From the NCBI GenBank assembly GCA_039720395.1, contig JBBPBK010000041.1, positions 62,001-126,000 of the forward strand: a DNA stretch of 64,000 bases, given 5' to 3'. Shown here piece after piece: positions 22,630-33,624 of the stretch. Position numbers and translations under genes: made by a program. This DNA comes from Liquidambar formosana (taxonomy: Eukaryota > Streptophyta > Magnoliopsida > Saxifragales > Altingiaceae). Numbering within the stretch: the first letter of the stretch is position 1; every line of letters begins with the position of its first letter. The notes under the pieces were generated by a model that worked only from the letters and a program-made list of their open reading frames with translations, was not told the DNA's origin and searched no databases.

Positions 22630-23185
22630 GGGTCATCGCTTACTACTACTTCTTCATTTCTTTCTCTGTTTTTTCTTTTTTTTCTTTTTTTTTTCAAAAA
22701 ACTCAGGATGGGTTCCATAATATTTCAATGAAGTTGTGATTTCCACTTCAATCAAAACTCCATACAAAACATGCGTACAAATAAATTACAACACACTTCT
22801 TTCCAATCCCTTACTTATTTTAAACTTCTTAAGTTTTTATGCAAAATATAAAAGATTTTCAAGAACATTAGATGCGTTGTTCACTAGAAAACATTAATTT
22901 AAACAAATTTATAGGAAAAAGTTTTTCCAAAATATATCTTTTAAATAGACTTTTTAGTTATTTTTCATAAAAAAATTTGTATGAATGAAAAAAAAAACTG
23001 AAAATAGAACAAAAAAAAAAAATCTATTTAAACGATAAACTTTGGAAGATTTTTTTTTTTTTGTAAAGTTATTTAAAATGATGTTTTTTAGTAGACAATA
23101 CAATATCATGAAAACCTTTCATATTTTCTATAAAACCTTGAAATGTTAAAATAAGTGGAAGTGTCAAGGAAATTTTGTGATGGCA
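22630..23185. mobile_element. Fold-back MULE-like MITE, beta copy
   Basis: Internal arms (AGAAAACATTAATTT, ACTTTTTAGTTATTTTTCAT and their inverted counterparts) match the gamma element at 53535-53962. The left end is degraded; the right end reads AATTTTGTGATGGCAAAAA. It sits between two pieces of one kinase relic. Confidence 0.55.
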
Positions 23186-23189
23186 AAAA

Positions 23190-23395
23190 CCGAAATCCTA
23201 ATTAGCCACCCATTTCTCGACCAATAATATGACATTGCGGCTCTTGACGTCTCTATGAGTGATAGTCTGCTTTCCACCTGTGTGAAGAAAGTGTAATCCT
23301 TTAGCTGCACCTATGTATATCTCAAGCCCTGCTTCCATGGTAGTGGATCATTATCTGTTCCGTGTAGATTATCAAACCTTGAGGTACGTATGGAT
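23190..23395 (-). pseudogene. Kinase catalytic-loop relic, beta copy
   Basis: The minus strand reads LPWKQ-like, [25 protein letters not shown] and EKWVAN before a stop. The HRD triad and catalytic Asn survive in this dead fragment. The paralogous piece is at 53963-54150. Confidence 0.75.
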
Positions 23396-23721
23396 AGCTC
23401 TCTAGAGGTTGTTATGGTAATTGGCCAAAACAGAAACCTTAAAATGTGACATTTCTTCCCCCACCCCTCCTTCCCCCACGCAAAAAAGAACAAATGAGAG
23501 AAATAGTAAATTTGTCTGGTATATTTGATAATATTCATATGAAAGTGTTGAATTCTATTGAAAAAATAAATAAATAGAAAAGCTCATAATAAAAGGGATG
23601 AGCTTAGATGCCCTCACTTTGGAAAAAAACATGTACTGTGTAACTGTTCACGTGGCCGTGTCACAGTTACATGGAAGACTCACTCACTCACTTGAGACAA
23701 AGGCAGAGCTGGCTAGCTACT

Positions 23722-24765
23722 GTAGGCCCTGTTTGGCTAAGCTTTTCGATAGTCCAAAATCACTTTTGAAGTCTCAAATCACTTTTGGACCTATTTGGCA
23801 ACCTAAATCATAATCACTTCTAAGCTTAAAAAGTGATTCTATAAGAAGCAGACTACCCCCAGCTTTTAATCAAAATCAGGGCATCAGCTTTTGTAAGGGG
23901 TTTTAATAAATTTTAATATTTCTAAAACTACCCTTAATGCTTGAGTATGAAAACAATTTTTTTCCACCCATATCTTTTAACAAAATGATAATAGCCCTAG
24001 CTTAGACCCAAATCCTCTCCTCTCCTGCGGTTGTGCTCCTCTCTTGTCGGCATTAATGTGTTGGTAATTTCAACCAACTTGGACCGTAGGATCCTAATTT
24101 AAACTTCAAATCTTTTTTTTTTTTCCTCCCTTTCTATAATCATTGATTTATAATTGTTAGAATTTTTTCAAGAATTGATTCCATAAAATTTGGATTGGTA
24201 ATAATTAAAAAAAAAAATATATCAATTCATTCTCCTTTTTTTCTTTGTTTTAAGGGTGAAAAAAAAAAAATCCCTAGTAATACACCTTTGTGGGGTTGAT
24301 CGAGTGTCAAGTCTTGTGTGTGTCTTCTAGAGATTATTGTTTTGACACCTCCCCTCTCTTGTTGTTTGTGTGGGTATGAGACGTCTCACCTAGGCTGTTA
24401 GAGAAATACGCTAAGCTCAAATTTCGATAAGAGTACAACCGAGGATACCCCCAATCATCACTATTAAAAAAAATATATCACTACTAATACCAAATAGAGT
24501 TTTATTTTATTTATTTTTTTTTTTTTTAAAAAACATTAAAAAAATAATTTATTATAAAGGGATAGTTTAGTCAATTCAGGGGATAACAAATTCAACAAAT
24601 GTTCTTCCCAAACAGACAAAAAATCACTTCTAGTTCTAACAACACTTTTGCAATAGAGTTTCCAAATAGAGACTTATTCTCTTCTGCTACTTGTAACTTT
24701 TAATTCTCTTCTTCTTTTGCCTAAAAGCAAAAGCTACAGTTTTCCCAAATAAGGCCTACTTATGT
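23722..24765. mobile_element. About 1.0 kb TIR element (hAT- or Harbinger-like)
   Basis: The left end GTAGGCCCTGTTTGG and the right end CCAAATAAGGCCTAC are inverted. The two paralogous sites (about 5276-5295 and 54440-54460) read AGCTACTACC followed by TATGTATGC without the insert. The right flank repeats TATGTATGCTTGCTTTTGAAAT twice. There is no transposase ORF. Superfamily is uncertain because the target duplication is only 3-4 bp (TAC or TACT). Confidence 0.65.
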
Positions 24766-24889
24766 ATGCTTGCTTTTGAAATGATAGCTACTACCTATGT
24801 ATGCTTGCTTTTGAAATCATAATGTACACTCAGGTTTAGGATTTCATGACTGATGGTATACACGCAAGGTTAGGATTTAATATAATGTG

Positions 24890-25143
24890 ACACACTCTTT
24901 TTTCAATTTTATATTTAACCCAATTAATCTTGATTCTAGGTCCCAACGTATTCGGATTTGGTGCTGTAATACATTTTTGGGCTTTTATAGTGCCAATCCG
25001 AACGCTTCTTGTTCGTGGGTTTTGCTATGTGGATTTTCAGATCTATTTCCAAATGATGTAATAGCGTACCCCACTCTGTGGCCCAATGGGGGTGCACTAT
25101 GTTTCTATTGATTCTTAATAAAATTTGCTAATCAAAAGAAAAA
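24890..25143 (+). mobile_element. Possible LINE-type 3-prime fragment
   Basis: The segment ends TTCTTAATAAAATTTGCTAATC plus an A-rich run, as plant LINE 3-prime ends often do. The gamma counterpart is 54965-55228. No reverse transcriptase is present. Confidence 0.3.
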
Positions 25144-25569
25144 AAGGCAAATATAAATAAATAAATGAAATGGGAAACGGGGCAAAATGCCGGACCCCGG
25201 AGTACAGTGAACTTGTGAAGAGCCTAAAACCATCTTACCAAGATATAGTTTGCACCTATATATAGTTTAGAAATCTATTCAAGATATATATCAAGAATCA
25301 ACAAGAAGTAAACGGAGAATGCATTTGGGGGAGTAGGCAATTTGAAAAAAAAAAAAAAAATGGAGTGAGATACCTCCTCACTGGAACAGTACCAAAAAAA
25401 AAATGGTAAATAAATAAATAATATTACTGATTTGGATTCGGATTCCCGGTGGCATGGAGACCTTCTCCACCTCCTCAGATTTCACATTCTCAGAATCAGA
25501 AGTAGGAATGTTTTTTATTATTTTGGCACAACAGAAGAAGGAAAGCTCAGTCCACTATTACTCAAGTCA
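25144..25569. other. Spacer downstream of kinase pseudogene E
   Basis: Its two ends match gamma (55230-55330), and the middle holds an A tract near 25345-25360. No gene is seen. Confidence 0.45.
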
Positions 25570-26480
25570 AGACGCGCCCACCTTACCTTGAGATTACGTC
25601 GTTGGGAGCAGAGGTGGTGGACGCACCCAATGAAGCACCGAATGACATGCCTCGATGGATGTATTCATTGTGATGCTCGTCATCGCCAAAATCGTTTTCC
25701 TCGTTCGCAACGTCTTCGCTTTCCTGCAGCTGCAGGCCTGCAGTGCGCATTCGAGGCCTTCCACCACATCCCCCATCATGGGTCTTTCAATTCCACTATC
25801 ACGTACGCAGCTCTGGGCGATGGCCACAAATTCCTTCAAACAAACCAGTGCGATTTTCCCCTTCAGATAAGGATTAATTATCTGATCAATGGTCCTATTC
25901 CGGATACAATCTCGAGTCCAATAGATTAGATAAACTTGATCATCATCAAGATCATAATCGAATAGAGTTTCCTGCCAGACAATACCTCAAATAACACCAC
26001 TCCAAATGACTATACGTCCGATTTCTCTGTCAGTTCCCTACTCCTCATATATTCTGGATCCACATACCCACGTGTACCCGAAGGTGAATCACACGCAGAC
26101 GTATTGGGCATGCCTGACGGACCCATCAATAACAACCCGAAATCTGAAATCTTAGCCACCTATTTCTCATCCAACAATATGTTTCTGCTCTTCACGTCTC
26201 TATGAATGATTGCCTTCTTTCCATCTGTATGAAGATCGTGCAATCCTTTAGCTGTACCTATGTATATCTCAAGCTTCTGCTTCCATGGTAGCCGATCATT
26301 GTCTCTTTTTCAAGGAGAAGATGATCACTTAGGGTCCCATTGATCATGTAATCATTTACAAGGATCATCTCACGTTTATCGTTGCAATAGCCAATCAGAG
26401 AAACTAGATGAGGGTGACGAAGCTGTGATCCCAACTCAATTTGAGTCTTGAGCTCCCGGACTAGGTGGTCGGACCCCAAC
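25570..26480 (-). pseudogene. Frameshifted kinase E, closest to D
   Basis: From the start of the minus-strand reading it has ELKTQIELGSQLRHPHLVSLIGYC, then [16 protein letters not shown], a stop where Trp is expected, KISDFGLLL, and after more frame changes KEFVAIAQSCVR and GIERPMMGDVVEGLE. It is the only copy outside the short relics that keeps HRD, the catalytic Asn and DFG. The N-lobe with the Gly loop and beta-3 Lys is missing; similarity to D stops near 26480. At least two frameshifts and one nonsense codon make it non-coding as a whole. Confidence 0.85.
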
Positions 26481-27235
26481 TTCAATATTTTGAAAAAGTA
26501 ATAGACATTTTTTCTTTGACTTTTTGACAAGTAATAAACATTTTGAAAAACCCAAAATGAAAATTATTATCAAACAAAATGAGACGAAAAGAATAAGACA
26601 TTTCTACAATCAACAAAAAGAAGGTTGAGTTGGCCACGTACTAAGCACGGTACATTAGTACCAGTGCTCAAGGTGAACTCGCAGGTTTGTCCAAATCAAC
26701 ACACATCAAGTTTAACTTAAAAAAGATTAGTTTAAGTAACAAGCTGAGCATGGATAAGTGTCTCAGGTAGCGTACCTAGGTTTTGCCTAGTGTGACTCGT
26801 TAATTAACGAACATCTGTGAGACCGGCTAGCATTAGTGGAGCCAAGGGGGCCTATGGGGGCACATGCCCCCATTGGCTCAACTAAGTTTTTTTTTTGGAG
26901 AGATATTACCATTTGATGACCATTTCTCAGCAGAATGCCAAAAAGAGGAAGATAGTAGTCATTTTAAAGCATACTTACAATTAATTTGTAATAAGTTGAC
27001 AATAATATCATTTTTTTTGTATTAAATTGGAAAATGATTACCAAAAAGTAATTTTTTTAAAAAAATGCACAAAACTTTTAGTTTCCAATTCCTACCTCAC
27101 AGAATCATAGTACAATACCCCAATTGGAGATAACTTCTAACTCTGCCCCTGTCGGCCAAGGACTACGTGCATCCGTAGGATTAGTATCATCCCAAAGAGA
27201 TGGGGATGGAGAAACCCACGCTAATCAAACACACA
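26481..27235. other. Spacer between kinases E and B, no gene seen
   Basis: A GAGCCAAGGGGGC / GCCCCCATTGGCTC inverted pair lies near 26830-26880. It may mark a small element or an old LTR end. Otherwise the stretch is AT-rich and unremarkable. Confidence 0.4.
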
Positions 27236-28351
27236 TCAAGTTTGGCTTGAGACTGCATCTGTGCGAGCAGAGGTGATGATGGACACACTGAATACATCTA
27301 TCGTGGCATGTCGTTCAGTGAACGACATGCCACGATAGATGTATTCAGTGTGCTCATCATCACCAGAATCGTTTTCCTCATTTGCAGCGTCTGCGCTCTC
27401 CTGCAGCTGCAGTGCAAATTCAAGGCCTTCCACCACATCGCCCATCATGGGTCTTTCAATTCCAGTAAGCCGTACGCAGCTCTTGGCGATGGTTACAAAT
27501 TCTTTCAAACAAACAGGTGCGATTTTCCCCACCAAATAAGGATCAATGATTTGATCAACGGTCCCATTCCCAATGCATTGTTCAGCCCACTTGGTAAGAT
27601 GCGCTTGTTCTATGGGAAGCCCATGAGAAATTACTGGCCGACCACACAATACCTCAAACAACACCACACCAAATGAATACACGTCAGATTTCTCCGTCAG
27701 TTTCAAATGTGTTATATTTTCCGGATCCAAGAACCCTAATGTACCCTTGGTATTTTCATCGCTCACGTTGGTGTTGGGCATGCCGGACGGACTCATCAAC
27801 GACAACCCAAAACCCGAAATCTTTGCCACCCATTTGTCGTCCAACAATATTTTGCTGCTCTTCACGTCTCTGTGAATGATTGTCCGCTTGCCACCTGTAT
27901 GAAGATAATGTAATCCTTTAGCTGCACCTATGCATATCTCAAGCCTCTGCTTCCATGGTAGTGGATCATTGTCTGTTTCGTAGAGATGATCCCTTAGAGT
28001 CCTATTGCTCATGTAATCATATACAAGGATCATCTCACGTTTATCGTTGCAGTAGCCAATCAAAGAGACTAGATGAGGGTGACGGAGCCGTGAAAGCACC
28101 TCAATTTCAGCCGCGAACTCCTCTAATCCCTGAACATACCTAGCGATCCTCCTCTTGATGGCAACAATCGTGTCACAATCATCGATACGGCCCTTGTATA
28201 CTTTGACAAAGCCAACTCCGCCGACTATGGAAGCTTCGGCGAAGTTGTTGGTGGCCTTTTGGATTTCCTTGAGTGAAAAGCCGCGATAGTCCACAACCGT
28301 GATAGTCCACAGAAAAAACCGCAGCCCTTGGTCTTCCTCATTCGCCCGCAA
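27236..28351 (-). CDS. FERONIA-like cytoplasmic pseudokinase B
   Basis: This intronless protein has 371 residues, and its kinase domain spans about 24-315. It keeps a partial Gly loop (VGGVGFVKVY), beta-3 Lys K66 (VAIK), alpha-C Glu E82 and HRD (160-162). The catalytic-loop Asn is Lys (K167, HRDVKSSK) and DFG is GFG (180-182), so both metal-binding side chains are lost. Activation-loop end is FLDPEN. The C-terminal tail carries YIYRGMSF as in the paralogues, then an insertion of about 12 residues created by a palindrome (27284-27352). The first 15 or so residues differ from A, C and D. It lies between blocks beta and gamma. Likely catalytically dead or severely impaired; function unknown. Confidence 0.85.
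   Translation of the reverse strand: MRANEEDQGLRFFLWTITVVDYRGFSLKEIQKATNNFAEASIVGGVGFVKVYKGRIDDCDTIVAIKRRIARYVQGLEEFAAEIEVLSRLRHPHLVSLIGYCNDKREMILVYDYMSNRTLRDHLYETDNDPLPWKQRLEICIGAAKGLHYLHTGGKRTIIHRDVKSSKILLDDKWVAKISGFGLSLMSPSGMPNTNVSDENTKGTLGFLDPENITHLKLTEKSDVYSFGVVLFEVLCGRPVISHGLPIEQAHLTKWAEQCIGNGTVDQIIDPYLVGKIAPVCLKEFVTIAKSCVRLTGIERPMMGDVVEGLEFALQLQESADAANEENDSGDDEHTEYIYRGMSFTERHATIDVFSVSIITSARTDAVSSQT
27284..27352. repeat. 69 bp perfect palindrome inside kinase B coding sequence
   Basis: Arms 27284-27317 and 27319-27352 are exact reverse complements around a single central G (27318). One arm is the normal tail sequence encoding YIYRGMSF; the other is its inverted copy. The reading frame is kept. 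Confidence 0.97.
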
Positions 28352-29517
28352 AACCTAAGTATGTATCTAGGTTTGCGGTTAGGCAGTGCCACTGTGCGTT
28401 TAAAGCTCTGAGCGTAGCTAGTCCTCCTTAGCTAGAGTCTTGATGGTTGCATTTCTTCGGATACAGCAATAAATGAAGGCTGCACATGTAATCCTATTAA
28501 GATGTCAAATTGCAATTTGAATGCGGATCTTCTCCTAGTTTTTTACGTAGGAAACTAGGAAAAAATAACACGGTTCGGTTGGGTCAGGCTGGAGAGCCTT
28601 TTTCAGGCCGAACCGATCGACTTTGTCGGTTTTGGGATTTTGGCAACCGAAGCCGATCGTTATATTCCAAAAACAGAGTAGTTCGGTTCGGTTCGGTTCG
28701 ATCGGGGCTTCGGTTGACCAAGCATTTGGATCAATACCATAAACTGAATCTGATTTTTCTAGAGAAAATTTCTGAGAAAAAAAATCCTATGAACTTTCTC
28801 AAGAAAATTTCAAGGCAAAAAAAAAAAAAAAAAAAGCTCTAATCACGTCGGTGATAAAAGTTCTAGGGAAACTTTCTCGGAAACAAAAAATATCCCGTCT
28901 TCCTTGGTAACTTTCTCGGCAATCAAACAAGAAAAAACAATATATATACTTTAACTTACCTCTAAAATCTGAACAGCGGGTTGGCTAAGTTTCCCGTGAG
29001 GGGGGATGGCACAATTGTGCTGTACTGCTGTTGACCAAAGCTTCGTGTGAAGGGAGGGAAGGAAAGTTTCAGGGAGAGAATTAAGGGGTAAGCAGAGGAC
29101 GGGAAAATGTTTCTTGTTTTGGTGGAGAGGAGAGAGAAAGAAGGGCGTAGGTTGGAGAAGCATTGACCACATGAGTTTTCCTTTGAGACGACTTTGAGGT
29201 GACTGGTATGGTGTGAGGACAATAAGAGCTCAGCAAAGCAAAATATTTTTTAAAATGGGATAATGCTAGTTATCCTAAAAAAAAGGCCCCGAAAAGTATT
29301 GTCCGACTGACGTGGATGATGAGATGGCTAAACAAGTAACCCAATTTCTTTTGTGCATGGATGTGCATTCAAGGCGGGAGATTGTATTTTTTCAAATAGA
29401 AAAACAAAAGCTGCAAGTGGGCCCACTAAACAGCTTGACCACACATCATTTTTCTCATCCTCCCTGACCAATTCTCATCCTCCCATCGCTCTGTGCCTCT
29501 CTCCCTCCGGACCTATG
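28352..29517. other. Upstream region of kinase B and a weak exon-like stretch
   Basis: AAAGCTCTGAGCGTAGCTAGTCC near 28405 resembles the region upstream of kinase D (about 56583), so the two share a promoter origin. On the minus strand 28975-29170 has an open stretch starting MWSMLLQ and ending in a GTAAGT donor; it could be an orphan first exon, but I recognise no family. Confidence 0.35.
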
Positions 29518-30527
29518 TGTAATGCCTCAAAATTTATATATCATAAACACGTGTAATTTTTATGAGTTTTATATAAATAATTTCTTTTAAAAATATATTC
29601 CATTTGAAAATACAAAGTAGTGTGCAGGTGTAGATAATGATAGTTAACTCAAAACTTATCATTAATATATATTAGCTAACCCAAATGAATAAAATTATAT
29701 CAGATTTAAGTAAAAATAAATGTACACAATAGTCTCTCCAAATTTCGACCCCAATTCTATTACGTGCCTCCAATCATCAGCTGAAAATATATTGGGGTGA
29801 GCAAAACAACAGCCCAGTAGAAAATCCAACTCCTATACAATAAATGATGTTTCAAATATCACATGCAAACATTTATATATTCAAAATAATACATAAATCA
29901 AATAATATGAACTCCAAATCATCAACCTCAAATATAATCCAACTGTTAATAAGATCAACCATCATAATCCATGACACCCAATAATATCATTATCAATAAT
30001 TATCACTTTGCATAAATCAAATCTTAATATATGCTTAAAAATAATCATCATTCACTGTATAAGAATTAAATACCTTACTTCAAAAATAAGTGAATAAAAT
30101 GATTAACTACAACTATAGACGTGTAGATCAATTTAAAAAATATAAAATCCATACTGACAAAAATAGGCTTGGAGCTCCTATACTCTAGCAACGAACCTCT
30201 GCCTCTCGACTTCCTCCCAGCATTTCTCTTCTTCTCTTTCCTTCTCTATTTATTTGTTCTCTTGTTCTCTCTTTCTCCCTTCTCTCTCACGTCATTTTCT
30301 CCTTTTTCTCTCTCTTCATTTATTTCTTCTTCTTTTATTTCTTCTCTTCTCACGTCCTATCTCCTTTCTCTTTCTTTTTCTCTTTTTCTACACCTAATCC
30401 CTACTACTCTTCCTTCATTTTCTACTCTTCTTTATTTTCTTTTGACTTTTCTTCTCTTTTTTCTTTTATTCTTTTCACGTACATCTCTCCCTTCCCAATT
30501 TTTTTCCTTTTTTGACTTTTCTTTCCT

Positions 30528-30563
<36 letters not shown>

Positions 30564-30731
30564 GGTGATCCCATCAGCACGTACTGATATAAGTTACATC
30601 AGCACTATGCATTGGGGGTTGTACCCCTTGCATTGATTCAATGCACCTCACATCCCACTAATACATAAAGTACAACTCCCAATGCAGGTTTTGATATAAG
30701 TTATATCAACACGTGCTTACCTGATCATCAT

Positions 30732-30785
<54 letters not shown>

Positions 30786-30933
30786 ACAATTTAATCATTT
30801 TTTTCATCCAAAGCGATTTAATACAATGTCTCCCAACATCTAACTAACCTCAAAATATTTAAAATTATCCCCCTGTGTACAATTCCACTAAATATACAAG
30901 TAAAATAAATCAATAAATATTCAAGGTATTACA
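29518..30933 (+). mobile_element. Solo LTR with CTATG target duplication
   Basis: It begins TGTAATGCC and ends GGTATTACA. CTATG flanks both sides (29513-29517 and 30934-30938). The same family gives the solo LTR at 36477-37816. It contains a CT-rich block and a TA microsatellite split by a small hairpin element. There is no internal region. The 155-residue ORF in the CT-rich part is low complexity. Confidence 0.85.
30561..30742 (-). mobile_element. Micron-like MITE within a TA microsatellite
   Basis: About 180 bp with inner inverted arms (TGCATTGGG / CCCAATGCA and TGCATTGA / TCAATGCA), flanked on both sides by (TA)n. The copy at 37470-37645 lies in the opposite orientation at the same place in a sister LTR. 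Confidence 0.65.
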
Positions 30934-30935
30934 CT

Positions 30936-31580
30936 ATGTCTGGCAACAACAAATCAGGTTCTCTCTGCATCACACGAGGCTCACGTCCAGCAATTCAGTT
31001 TCTAAGGTAAGTTAGACATCTTTTTTTTCCTCGTTTGGTTACTGAGAAAGTCGAGATTTTTTTTTTTTCTTCTGGATCTGCTTTGTTGTCCAGAAACCGG
31101 AGTTGAAGTCAAGATTTCTTTTTGGATTCAATGCCTTTTTTTTTCCCCCTCTCTTTTGGGACCATTTGGTTGTCGAGAAAGTGGAATTTGTGGGAATCAT
31201 GGGGTTCAAGATGGATCACTCCTAAATTTGTCAAGTTGAGAAAGTCTTGTTTTGGTCTGTTTTAATTTTTTTAGTAAAATGTATTTTATTTGATGTTTTT
31301 TTCTTTTTGCTGAATTATTTGTTGATTTAAAATGACATTATTCTCATGGAGTCTTGTTTTGGACACACAGTTATGTGGATGCTTCATTTGCTTCAAACCA
31401 ATCACAGGTATTTAAACCATAGATTTTAATTACCATTTGTGTTATGTATAAGATCGTTTACATACTTCTATAATATCTTAATTATTCTTTAAATTAATTG
31501 GCAAATTGGCTATACATGTTTGGTTTGTGTTGTAGGGAGTTGGAAACGCATTTGTAGCTAATATACATCAACAACCCTAA
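30936..31580 (+). CDS. Candidate small three-exon gene, 50 residues
   Basis: Exons 30936-31006, 31371-31407 and 31536-31580 join in phase with GT/AG borders (AAG/GTAAGT; CACACAG/T; CAG/GTATTT; TTGTAG/GG). They encode a peptide starting MSGNNKSGSLC and ending NIHQQP. I recognise no family and see no membrane segment. The start codon lies in the target duplication of the solo LTR at 29518-30933, so the LTR separates it from its original upstream DNA. It could equally be the 5-prime part of a non-coding or longer transcript. This rests on splice logic alone. Confidence 0.3.
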
Positions 31581-32342
31581 GCATATTTGGAGCTTTATTA
31601 TTTTCTTCAAAAAATTGTGTGGAGATTTGTTACTAGCTATCGTGAAATGCAATGAGATGGGCAAATTTAAACATTTTGCAGGTATATAACATCACAGTTT
31701 TTCTTATATTGGTGGAGCTTTGAGCTAAGAGCCTGGATTTTTGAGTTTCGAAGAGATTTAAGAAACTTTGACATTTAATTTTTTTGGGGTATTTGTTAAT
31801 GTTATATTTTGATTTGGAAAGTGTTTTGCTGAAGGTCGTGAACAATTTGGCTCTTATGTATATTACTCTTATGTCATTATGAGGTGCTCATGGTGTAGCA
31901 TCTTTAGTATCATAGTTCTATAAATCTGCTTGTCACTCTTTGAGGCAAGCTATGTTCTGTTATTTATTTATTTAATGTAAACAGATGCAAAGTTTTAAGT
32001 TAATATAATTTTACAGCCATTGTTTAACCAAAAGGAAAAAAAAATGGGGTAGAACAATTGACCAAAAAGAGTCTAAGGATTTATATCTAGTACTCTATTA
32101 GATTGTTACTCTGCCTCAAATCCAGGTTCATGAGATTTTTTTATTTTTTAAGGAACTTGATAGTGCCAGGTTCATGAGATTTTTTTATTTTTTAAGGAAC
32201 TTGATAGTGCCACTTTCCACTTGAATAATACTTTTGTTACCAAGATGTTTAACGACAAGAATGGCATCATGAATTAATAATGAGCTAAGAAAAGAACTTA
32301 ACCTTGGGAGCAATTTTTCTTTTTTTGGGGGGGGGGGGGGGG
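31581..32342. other. Spacer with a 44 bp tandem duplication
   Basis: Units 32122-32165 and 32166-32209 are nearly identical (GGTTCATGAGATTTTTTTAT). A 17-base G run lies at about 32327-32343, at the left junction of block gamma. No gene seen. Confidence 0.6.
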
Positions 32343-32349
32343 GATGTAC

Positions 32350-32470
32350 GGAAGCATTGATCCAGATAGGAGTCTTGAGTAATGGGTCCGAGGCAGATGG
32401 GACAGGGATTCGAGTCGTGGGAAGGGGAAGAGTTGCTCTCATTCTTCTCCTGAGTCTTCTCCTCATTCAT
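32350..32470 (-). pseudogene. Orphan copy of RING-finger exon 1
   Basis: This is an intact copy of exon 1 of the RING-finger gene: the ATG, 40 codons including CPICLGPITQDSYLDQCF, and the GT donor (CGGTAC region) at the same place. A few missense changes are present. The similarity ends about 7 bases into intron 1, at a poly-G run. No other exon follows. Upstream, about 70 bp of 5-prime flank are also copied. If transcribed it would give half a RING finger. Confidence 0.85.
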
Positions 32471-32868
32471 TATGCTCCGATACGCTTAGATCAGCTTCGA
32501 CCAATTTTACCGGGATGTCAAACAATACACAAACTGTTTAGTGAGGTCATTTCTGTTAAAAAAATTTTATATTTTTTTTAAATTTTAAAAATATTAAAAT
32601 TAATGAGGTGAACAAATCATTTGAAAGAATTGAAACATCCGAACCCATTTTTTATTATGGTCCGTGTTACAGAGTGTAGTGGAGGACTAGCTTTTTATGT
32701 GAGGGCGGCTATTGCAACTCGGACCTCAACTTTATTTGCATACCCATTTATCTATTTTAAATTTTATAAGAAAATTTTTTATAAAAATTGATCGTACTGT
32801 CTACTTAGAAACATCATTTTTAACAACTTTCCGTAGAGCTTCCGCTAGTATTCAGCTTAAACCTTTTA

Positions 32869-33458
32869 GAGTATCTCCAGCCATGTGAGGTAAATTAGGT
32901 GTGCTATTGCTATTTTAGCACATGCTACAGTGCCAAATTCTATAATTTAGCACATTGTACTCCAATGATGCAAATAAACGCAGTGTGCTATTTTTTGCCA
33001 CAACTTCAACTCTTTCCGCAGATTTAAGGTCTCGTAAGATAGTGAATGAGGTATATCGTGAATCAAATGCAATATTGCTTGAGTAGGATGAATGAATTAA
33101 AAAAATTGTATGTTTTCTGATTTTTTTTTTATTTTTTTTTATATATATAAGATTTCAATATTACTTTTGAAAATATTGTATTTATTTATGAGCTGTTTGG
33201 TTATTAAGAAAATTTTGGAAGAAAAATAGAGGAAAAGAAGTTGCTGGTGTGTTTGGTTGTTGAGAAAGGGAGAAAAAGCTGACATGGCAAATATAACAAT
33301 AGCTCACCCTTGTGCCAAATATAACACAAGCGTGAGTTATTGCTATATTTAGCATATGCATTTAGCATACCATCGGAACATCCCAACTTGTGCTATTGCT
33401 ATATTTAATACTATAATATAACAAAAGCACACCATATAGCTCACCCTTGGAGATGCTC
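32869..33458. mobile_element. Tourist/Harbinger-like MITE
   Basis: The ends GAGTATCTCCAGCC and CCTTGGAGATGCTC are inverted, with TTA on both sides (32866-32868, 33459-33461). Beta at about 13614-13624 reads CCTTTAAAGCAAGATC without the insert. Confidence 0.75.
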
Positions 33459-33624
33459 TTAACCAAGATCAAAGTTAAGAGTGAATTTGCACTTGCTGCT
33501 TGGCATTATGCTTGGTTTGGACAGTTTCTTTGTGGGTTGCTGCTTGGCAAAATCTTGGGCTTTAAAAGGGATAAATTGGATCGGGTCCCTTGGTTGGACA
33601 GAGGTGGGCTTAAGGGCCCTTATG

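Larger units (their letters stand above)
12721..26480. repeat. Segmental duplication block beta
   Basis: It aligns in order with 32343-56260 (gamma) once insertions are removed: RING exon 1, kinase N-lobe relic, kinase N-terminal relic, SINE-like fragment, pseudokinase A versus C, relic fragments and kinase E versus D. Private to beta are a SINE (18385), a 1.0 kb inverted-repeat element (19157), a MULE (20632) and a 1.0 kb TIR element (23722). Beta lacks the Helitron, the copia element and the Stowaway MITE found in gamma. Confidence 0.85.

Noticed and set aside
28951..29222. Transit-peptide-like minus-strand ORFs near a GTAAGT donor
   Set aside because: Two frames are equally open, no following exon was found and no family was recognised; kept only as a note in the spacer entry.
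30169..30636. 155-residue Phe/Leu/Ser-rich ORF that looks membrane-like, and a similar one at 37138-37479
   Set aside because: Produced by CT-rich repeats inside the two solo LTRs; not conserved between them as protein.
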